The notes beneath the pieces were generated by a model. It searched no databases and had not been told where the DNA came from. It saw only the letters and a list, made by a program, of their open reading frames with translations. A stretch of DNA of 64,000 nt from Annona cherimola. Taxonomy: Eukaryota; Streptophyta; Magnoliopsida; Magnoliales; Annonaceae. Position numbers and translations under genes: made by a program. Positions 56,173-64,000 of this stretch are shown one piece after another. How positions within the stretch are numbered: the first letter of the stretch is position 1; the number at the start of each line of letters is the position of its first letter. Location: contig CM059977.1 of assembly GCA_030490835.1 (NCBI GenBank), positions 18,209,335-18,273,334 on the forward strand, written 5' to 3'.

Positions 56173-59100
56173 ATTTTTGTAAGATGCCTATTCCCAGGAC
56201 AGCCTGTGAATTGTTGTGATCCTCGTTCTCTTTGAAATTAAAATTATCATGAGATTTTGAAAATTCTTTAGTTGGCAACTTCAACATATATTTGAAGGGA
56301 TGTAATAATATTTTTATTATTATTCCCAATAAAAAATGGGTTTTCATTTTTCTTTAAATGAAGATTAGACAAAGACGAGGAAAAACGAAAGCAACTTTGA
56401 GATACGATTTAGAAGCAAAGAAAATATATCTGTTTCTTTAAAAGAGAGAAACAAATATACGTTGTAGACCACAACTCATGCATTCATGTGGACCGTCGTG
56501 TCCTTTTCGAACGGGAACGATCGACCCGTGCACCTGTACTGCCTTCTCTGTTTTTTTTCTCGTCGTCGTCGTCTCGCGACAAAGGGCGGAGGCGGTCTCT
56601 AAGGAGTAATGATCAGATGCAGCCCATGTCCACACATCTCTTTTGTTTCTCTAATTTTTAAATCTTATTTAAAATTTAAATCACTGATTATTTTTGTTAA
56701 CATATATTTATTTATATTGACAAAAATCATACTGATTACAAATTTATATGTTTAATATTTCTAATACTTTTTTGGGGAATATGCAACTATTAAAAATAAA
56801 AATAAATATACAAGGCGCTATGATTCTGTCATCTCAGGTTAAAGAGAAACTCCTATTAGGTTGGGCACATAGGTGTATTTACATTTTTTATCTCTTCGTA
56901 CTAAAATTTACCTTTTTAATCTGTACATGTATTTTATAAATTTTAAAAATGTTGAAGTGAGAATTACTTAAATCTTCTCTAAAATTGTTATTTTTTAAAT
57001 CTAAATAATATATATCTAAAATTAACAAATTTTATATATGAATTAAATACATTTAAACTCATAGTTTCACAAAAAAAAAATACATGTGTCTAGCCTAACC
57101 AAAGTCCCTGTTAATAACCTATGTACAATACTAAGAAGGTTTTAATATGGATTGTGATCCGATTACCTCTAATGTATAAATTTTCTGTTAATTTTTTAAG
57201 AAAACAAAGTCCAAAATACATTTAATGGACGTATCAAAATTTATAATTTCTAGATATATATATACGATGATACTCAGAAATGCCAAGAATCAATCACTAT
57301 GGGGTCATTAGATTAATGAGGCCAATTAAATAAAGAGATAACGAAACCAAGCTTTTAACGAAAAAAGAAGTCTAAAGACTAGGGCTTTCAAAAAATAAAG
57401 GAAATGGATAAGAATTCACTTTGAATAAGTAATTACAAGATATTATTAAGAGAAAATTGTACATGAAGAAGAACCATCACAACCTTAAACTTACATTACA
57501 CTTACAAAAGGAAAAGAAGATATCTAGTATAATTACAATGCTAGTATTTTCAAAATGAAACTTTTTCTAAACTTAAGTATCCTTTATTGCTAGGATTTTC
57601 AAAATGAAACCATTTTTTGATCTTAAGTATCCTTTATACCTTCCCATAAAAAAAGTATCATGTATACATGAAGCAAATTTTATCATGAGGTTAGATGTAT
57701 CATAGATCTGGTAGTTATTTTGTTAAGTTACCAGCAATACAGTCATATGGTTTTGCAAATGCTAATTATCATTGACTATCAACATAATGTAATGGCCCAA
57801 GTGGCATTGTGTACATGTGGTTATTCCATGTGAGAGGGTTACTTATTTATATTAGTTGGCTTTTTCAACCACATAAGAATATAGAGTTAGACATGTCTCT
57901 TAATGGAGAGGTGGTGCCCCATGACTCTAAGGTCTCGAGGTAGTTTAATAAGGCATGGTCATTAAGGGTTGAAGAAGAGGACCAGACTTGGGAGCTAGGG
58001 GTCCTTTGGCGATATCAATACTCTTTTCTTTCGAGAGATTTCATATTTTTCCTTTTCTCTTCGCTTAGTTTGGTATTAAATGCTTACACATAATTTAAAT
58101 GGCCACTTATTAATACAACCAATTGTCAACTCAGGCGCACACACACATACAAAGAGAAGTAATGCAATGCGATTGGGTATGTTGAAATTTTCCTACAACT
58201 TTTATTTCATTTGTGAAGTTTTTTTAAAATCTAAATTATTCATAGCATTCATTCATTGATGTTAAAATTTTCATATTTTAGACCTTTTATGTATTATATA
58301 TTTATTCTTAAATTTTAGCACCCTTCTATGGTTATATCTTACACTGAAAATGATGTTATGCATTTACAAAATACTAGTTTTCAATTAAAGTAATTTTTTT
58401 TCATTTTAAATATACAGCAAACAACAAATCTTATGCATGGTTTTAAATTTTCAAAGAAAAGTTGAAAAATTAAAAATGAAAAGGTTATCTGGAAATTTTT
58501 ACGCATTCAACTCCGTAATTCAATTTATTATTAAAGAAGCACTTGGAAAGTACTTTTTTTTTTATGGAAGCACATGGACAGTACTTGATTAATCAGTTAG
58601 TAGAAATTTTAATAAAGGTAAGTAATGAATAATCTGGTTAATTCTTAGGCTCTTAGCTGCTCGGGAACTTAGTCAAGGTAGGTAGATAATTTAGTCGAGA
58701 GGCTATGCTGATTCAACGCGGGCCAGTTGGCATGAAAGTGGAAACAAATGTATATGCTTGCGGAGTCGAGAGAGAAATTAAAGCTGACCACGCCACGTGT
58801 TTGGGAAGCGTGATTAAGAAAGTGGTTTAGTATTTAAAACATGGTTTCGAGTACTTGACCATGGAATATTGTATTGGTCGTAGCATAACTCCCATCTTCT
58901 TTTCTGGAGATAATTCATGCATCAGGTCAATTGAAGATCAGGACCACGTGACAGAGAAGTTGATTTGAAAGCCTGTATGGGTGACGGCTGGGAGAGTCGT
59001 ATGGCTACAAAATTCGGTGCCGACCAGACGAGTCTACCAGAGATATGATACAAACGTAGACTGATACTGTGTGGTTTGGGACCGCTGGCCAGACCAACCC

Positions 59101-59520
59101 AAAAGCATGGCAACGACAAATGCTCGAATTTGGATGATTGATTTTTAATGCCGCTCCGCTCCGGGATCTTTCAACCAGTTTCAAGGATTTTCTTTCATCT
59201 TTTCTAGTGCTGATTAATGAGGCTTCAGAGGTCCAAGACACGAGCTGGAGGAATCCACCGCAACATAGCAGTAGAGGGGTGGGGTTTTTTTACACTTCAG
59301 GAAAACTGTTTCACAAAACACCTTGTTTCGGTCCATTTTGATGATGATAAATTCACTGTACACATTATATTTAGAAATCAAAGTCATGCATAATCATCAT
59401 TTAATAAATATGTAAAATAAACATAATAAAATTATTTAATTTGTATATCAATGAGAAAGTTGTTAATACAACATCTAAATTGGACAGTGAATGATTTTAC
59501 ATGTTCTCTTAATATTTTAA
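56173..59520. other. AT-rich intergenic sequence, no gene seen
   Basis: No supported ORF. A near-duplicate pair at about 57545-57625 (TTTTCAAAATGAAAC, CTTAAGTATCCTTTAT) suggests a small local duplication. 58620-59340 is less AT-rich, but its frames match nothing I know. Confidence 0.45.
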
Positions 59521-59524
59521 TGCA

Positions 59525-59920
59525 TTTTTAAGGGAAAATTTCACATATACCCATGACGTTTTAAAAATCTCTCTCATTTTCACGATTTTTCATCACGGTT
59601 TCATATATACTCATGTTGTTATGAATTCATTAAATGGGTCGTTAGTCTCCTTATAAATTGACAAATATGCACAAACTTTAATATAATTTGAAATTGCTCT
59701 ACTCAAAATTAAATATTCACATTCAAACAATATATTATTTTACAATTATAAAATTACTAAAAATTTCTTTTAATACGAATTTTTAAACTATAAAATCATA
59801 ATTAGATATGCAAATTTTTATCATTTTATAAGGGATTAACGGCCCCCTTTAACAGATCACTGATGATATGAGTACATGTGGAAATCATAGGTATATGTGG
59901 AATTAAGATAAAAATTCATA
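59525..59920. mobile_element. Fold-back element
   Basis: The left arm (AATTTCACATATACCCATGA ... TATATACTCATGTTGTTATG ... ATGGGTCGTTAG, 59528-59655) is inverted at 59820-59915 (complement: AATTCCACATATACCTATGA ... ATGTACTCATATCATCAG ... GGGCCGTTAAT). The centre is AT-rich with no ORF. Confidence 0.5.
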
Positions 59921-61194
59921 ACTTTAAATGAAATTAAAGGTAAAATTTATTGGTAGGGAGGAATTTGCCCATGTTTTAATTGTAATTATAAATTATAAAG
60001 TAATCACGACCTATCTAAAACTTGGATGGAAATGATTTTTCATACAACGATAAAGTAAATTATTTTAAATAATGCAATTAATTTCATCATCCAAGTCGTT
60101 CCATTTAAGAGGTTCCACAAAATTCAGTTTGCTGAAAATTCGTAGGAATTGTATTACATAAAAACAGGTTCAAATTGTACCCAGTTAGATTTTTTTTTTG
60201 TATTTTTTTTATGTAACTATAATTCTAAAAGTCATACGATTACACTTTAAACTATTTGTTAGTATAAATATACTAAATTGAAAATTTTTTATAATTCATT
60301 TTATTAAAAATGCGATTTCAAGAAACTTCATACGTTTGCATTTGCTGTAAATTACATACGACTCTAATTAAGCAATTTTGCGTATCATAAAAAAATTAAG
60401 AAGAAAAATATAATGCGTATGGCTTAGATCTAAACAAAAATATTTAAAATTTTGCAAAACATTGGGGGTGCTGATTTCATGTGAGCAAAGCTATGTTACA
60501 TTATTTGTCAAAAATTGTATTCTTTGCAACTAAAAAAACTTAGATATCTCTACAAATAATTCTCAAGAAGTAGATATCTTTTTTCCCCACCATCCTGGCA
60601 CCGCTCCTATTATATGCTAAACAGAGACTTAGAGTCAACCGGGCAATGGTCACGGTTCGACTCCCACATGAGTTGTTTGTTTGATGGGAGTATGTAGACT
60701 CCTGTGTATATAAGTGGAAATTTATTATTATCACATGTTGATTGTTGAGCTTTATTGTCTAATATGAGATGAGATGATGTGAGATCTATATAATAAAAAA
60801 AATTAGAGATTTAGAAAGATATAATATGCAGCTTCAAGTTGGAGATTGTCAGCCGCGTTTTCTATTTAATTCAACCAACTACTCATTGACCATGATTAGC
60901 CTGTTAAATGATTTTGACCCATGATCATCTCATTTACCAACTTGGCATCCCATCATATGTTACATTCGAATCCGGTCTTGAAATAAAATTACACGGTAAC
61001 GCGGTTCGACTAGTTCGTCAACCAAATCAACGTGGACCACGTATATACGCACCACAGCTTTCAAGTTTTAGGTGGGTTTGATTAGTGGGAAAAAAATAAT
61101 AATAAAAAAAAAATTTAGCAATATCGAAACTCTTAGACTGGCGACATCGGACTGTAGGATATATCTATAACAATTATAGTAGGAAGATGTCACT
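59921..61194. other. AT-rich intergenic sequence with a B-box-like site
   Basis: No gene seen. CACGGTTCGACTCCCACATG (60651-60670) is a good Pol III B-box match and could be a SINE remnant, but no A box is clear. Confidence 0.35.
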
Positions 61195-61440
61195 AAAATC
61201 CAGTTGAAAGTAAGATAAGACTATTTGGTAAGATGTGTTAAAAAACTCACACTAATTTATACACACTGTTTCTATAATTCGACATTTTAACTGTCTAATC
61301 AGTAATTACTTTATATTTTGATTTTTTTTATCCTTTCATATAACCACCTTTAACTATTTTACTTTTATTATCTTTGCTTCTAGCCATCGCCCTCGTCATA
61401 TCATACATTTTTAAAAATTTTACTGCGGTAAGTCCTTCAC
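61195..61440 (-). mobile_element. MITE, family M, strongly decayed
   Basis: Only the interior order is traceable on the minus strand (AAAATTTTTAAAAATGTATGATATGA, AAGATAATAAAAGTAAAATAG, GTGGTTATATGAAAGGAT). Confidence 0.35.
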
Positions 61441-64000
61441 TGTGATTTAATATTTGGCCAAACGGAAGCGTATCATCGCAAACGGAATCATGCAAAAAAA
61501 AGGTCGCAGACAATTGCAAACATGCCTGTTACGTGATTGGACAGCCATTTTCGTTCTTAGCTTCAACCACACCTTACCTACCGAAAGCTGAGGAAAGAGT
61601 GTCGACATTCAATTTCATGCACGGCGTGGTGGTGGACCCTTGCGCTCGTGATTTGCAACCCATAGATCTTGTGGATACGATTGAGCGGCGGCAAAGGACG
61701 GAAGTTTGCAGGCCTTTTAAGTTTTAAGTGAGACGTCTGCATATGAAAGTAATGGCGACTGATCATTTCCATTTGGGTCGAGCTAGCAAAGATGAGTTTA
61801 TTATGCCCACATATGCACAACGTTTTTCCTTTTTTGCACCCCCACACTAATTTCCTTGAAGGAGATGCGTAAAAAATATATGGTGCTGGGAGTGTGTGTG
61901 TGTGTGTGTGTTTTTTTTTTTGCATATCAGACCCGGCCCCACCCACCATGGGAACATCAATCATGCAGGCAGCGAGAGGCAGGCCCATGAGCATGGATGT
62001 TTACGGGGCCGAATGTATTGTGTTGTCTGTACGACGAGACGACGTCTCAACTGCCGGCAGGGACATAAGTGGCTTGAACACTTGGAAATAAGTTTGCACA
62101 GGGCTTTTATAGTTCTATATGGTATAGACAGTGCAACCCCACCTGCCTCAAACCGTGCGCTCTTCCCTTGCTAGATTCCGCAATGCGGGGTCTGTTTGTT
62201 TCGCCCTGCAACTCCAATGCGACAGGCCCTGAATATAAGCTGAAGTTGGCGAGTACTTTGTTATAAAAAATAGAACATTTTTGCTATGCGAAGGAGGCGT
62301 TGCATTCCACGGTGGATTCGACAAACTGGTACTGAATTGCAAAAATTAAACTAGAACGTCTCTTCGGCTGCAGTCGTTTTTGTACTTCTGTTAGGAAATG
62401 TGCTTAGGCTTGACATGGGTTGATGTGGAAGCCAGCATAATAAATTAGGAATAAGTAAATAACAACAAAATCAGAATTAAAAATAATAATAATAATAACA
62501 AGATCACACTCACAAACATCAAAATTTACATAGAAAAGAAAACTCTTTAATCCACAAAAAGAAAAAACCACAGGAGAAATAATAATCCTTTACAATAAAC
62601 GAATTAGGAAGATTTAAATAAAAATGACTTACACTTATTCTTTGAATATTTTACCTGCATTCCTAAACAAGAAGCTTTGGTAGCCCCTCTTTTATGGCCG
62701 GTTGAGAATCAAGACACCCTAGCAACTGCATGATAGCTCCTCCATCTCTTTAAGCTTCTCTTCAAGGCTCCTGAATCCCTTACTATTTTACAAGACTCCC
62801 CTGTGTAATTACACAAAACCAAGGCAAATTTTTATGCACTCACCACGCGACATTACATGTGAATGGTTACACAGATAACCCATTCGATGAATATAAGACG
62901 ACCGCAACAATTTAGTTATATCCGTTTAATCTCGTATCTAGTGGACCGTCGAATGTTCCAAGAAATGCTAACAAAAAAATCGAGTTAGATGGGCGGATTG
63001 AGGGCAGCCCAAGCCAAGTCGCGGTGACTGCTAAGGGGCAAGCGCGAAAGTCCAGATGGAGTGTCTAGCTGGTGGTGTTCAGGATCCATAAGCAATACCC
63101 TGGCTCGCAGATCATCACTTACGGGCCGACATTTTGGGAGATCCAAAAACGAATATGGAAGATTGGAAGGTTGGAAGCTGCAACCGTAACAGAAAAGAGC
63201 TGTACCGGTGCTCTCGGATTCTTGATCCTACCGTCCCTCAATTACAACTTACATATTCAATTATCGCTTGTTAGGTTTTGATTCCAGCAACAAAAAAAAA
63301 AAAAAAGGCAATCTAAGCAACTAACAAGATGCTTTATTTGTAATTTTTTCTTGAAAAGAAGGAAGAATAAAACCAAAACTCATTTGACCCTTAACTTATA
63401 TTGTTTAAATTTAAACTGTTCCACATCTCCTGTGGAAAGCCAACGATGCCTTTAACCTTTCCTCCTACATGGACACTCTTATATATTATTTTGAATATCA
63501 TATCATTATAAATATGATAAATATGTAATTATTTCACTTGGGATATCAAATATGTCATCTATCAGTAACTCTTATTAACACGTTAACCTAATGTACTAAA
63601 CTGATCAACGTAATCAATAAATAGAATTGGGTCGACATTTTTACAAGTAAACGTCAGCAATAACTTGACACAGTTTAACTTATTTTCTTTGACTCGACAT
63701 CATTTCCTCCCACGTGTGCATTTTTTTTTTTTTTTTTTTTACATTTTCAATTTAATTACTACTTCCTTTCCTTACCTTTGTTTTTACAGCTTTCTTACGG
63801 TGTATTTGGATAGAAGTTAATGATAGCAACGTATAGCAAAGGTGATGCCCAAAATAACATTTTTGAGTGAATTTTTTCACGAAGGAATGTACTTCGGGAT
63901 CGCAGATGCCACTTGTTAAAACATTTTTGGGTTCATTTTTAATTATTAATGCAACCTTACGCTATAGAGTCAGAGTTATATCAATTAGACATTTCTAATT
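61441..64000. other. Intergenic sequence, no gene seen
   Basis: Contains a (TG)n tract at about 61890-61911, poly(A)/poly(T) runs at about 63290 and 63720, and short unsupported frames. 61560-62340 is less AT-rich, but I recognise no protein in any frame. Confidence 0.45.

Noticed and set aside
61894..62174. ORFs starting in a Cys-Val repeat
   Set aside because: They begin in the (TG)n microsatellite and continue without any recognisable protein feature.
1..64000. CRISPR arrays, operons, integrated virus genes
   Set aside because: None expected in plant nuclear DNA and none seen. The repeats are MITEs, fold-backs and microsatellites, and I recognise no pararetrovirus or other viral coding sequence.

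Overview
The window is nuclear DNA of a flowering plant. It is AT-rich, its genes have GT-AG introns, and plant-specific families are present: a VEL/VIN3-like PHD protein and an Lr10/PR5K-type receptor kinase. Plant mobile elements (hAT, probable MULE, Tekay/Del-like Gypsy, LINE, MITEs) occupy most of the first 38 kb. I cannot name the species. All splice junctions and repeat matches below were read by eye.

Layout. 1-13.3 kb holds no gene. It contains MITEs, (TA)n tracts and a decayed Gypsy LTR retrotransposon (about 5.0-11.7 kb) with a complete non-autonomous hAT element (9620-10906, 8-bp target duplication) inside it. 13.36-17.9 kb and 27.63-31.4 kb are two copies of a segmental duplication. 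Each carries one intact membrane-anchored kinase gene (406 and 407 aa, two exons). The gap between the copies is filled by a nest: probable MULE-like ends (18229, 27605) enclose a decayed autonomous-type hAT (19859-27269, exact 8-bp target duplication), which is itself split by a 3-kb insertion with LTR-like features.

31.8-51.3 kb is the gene-rich part, with three complete single-copy housekeeping or regulatory genes reconstructed exon by exon. They are a REI1/ZNF622-like 60S ribosome maturation factor (minus, 5 exons, 419 aa), the RPA2 subunit of replication protein A (plus, 10 exons, 280 aa) and a VIN3-like/VEL Polycomb-associated protein (minus, 4 coding exons, 760 aa). REI1 and RPA2 are head to head across 516 bp that carries two site II motifs and flanking telo-box-like motifs, which fits coordinated expression in dividing cells. 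RPA2 and the VEL gene converge.

51.3-64 kb is AT-rich intergenic DNA with MITEs, fold-back elements, microsatellites and possible tRNA-derived SINE fragments. I found no convincing gene there.

The most informative observations are the kinase pair, whose 3' exon is almost identical while the 5' part has diverged (a gene-conversion pattern), and the tandem duplication of exon 1 in one copy, which creates an upstream ORF. Others are the clean nested transposon boundaries, a MITE inserted inside another MITE of the same family, a duplicated branch-point region in the VEL gene, and a family of hairpin-ended repeats that always lie beside TA-rich tracts.
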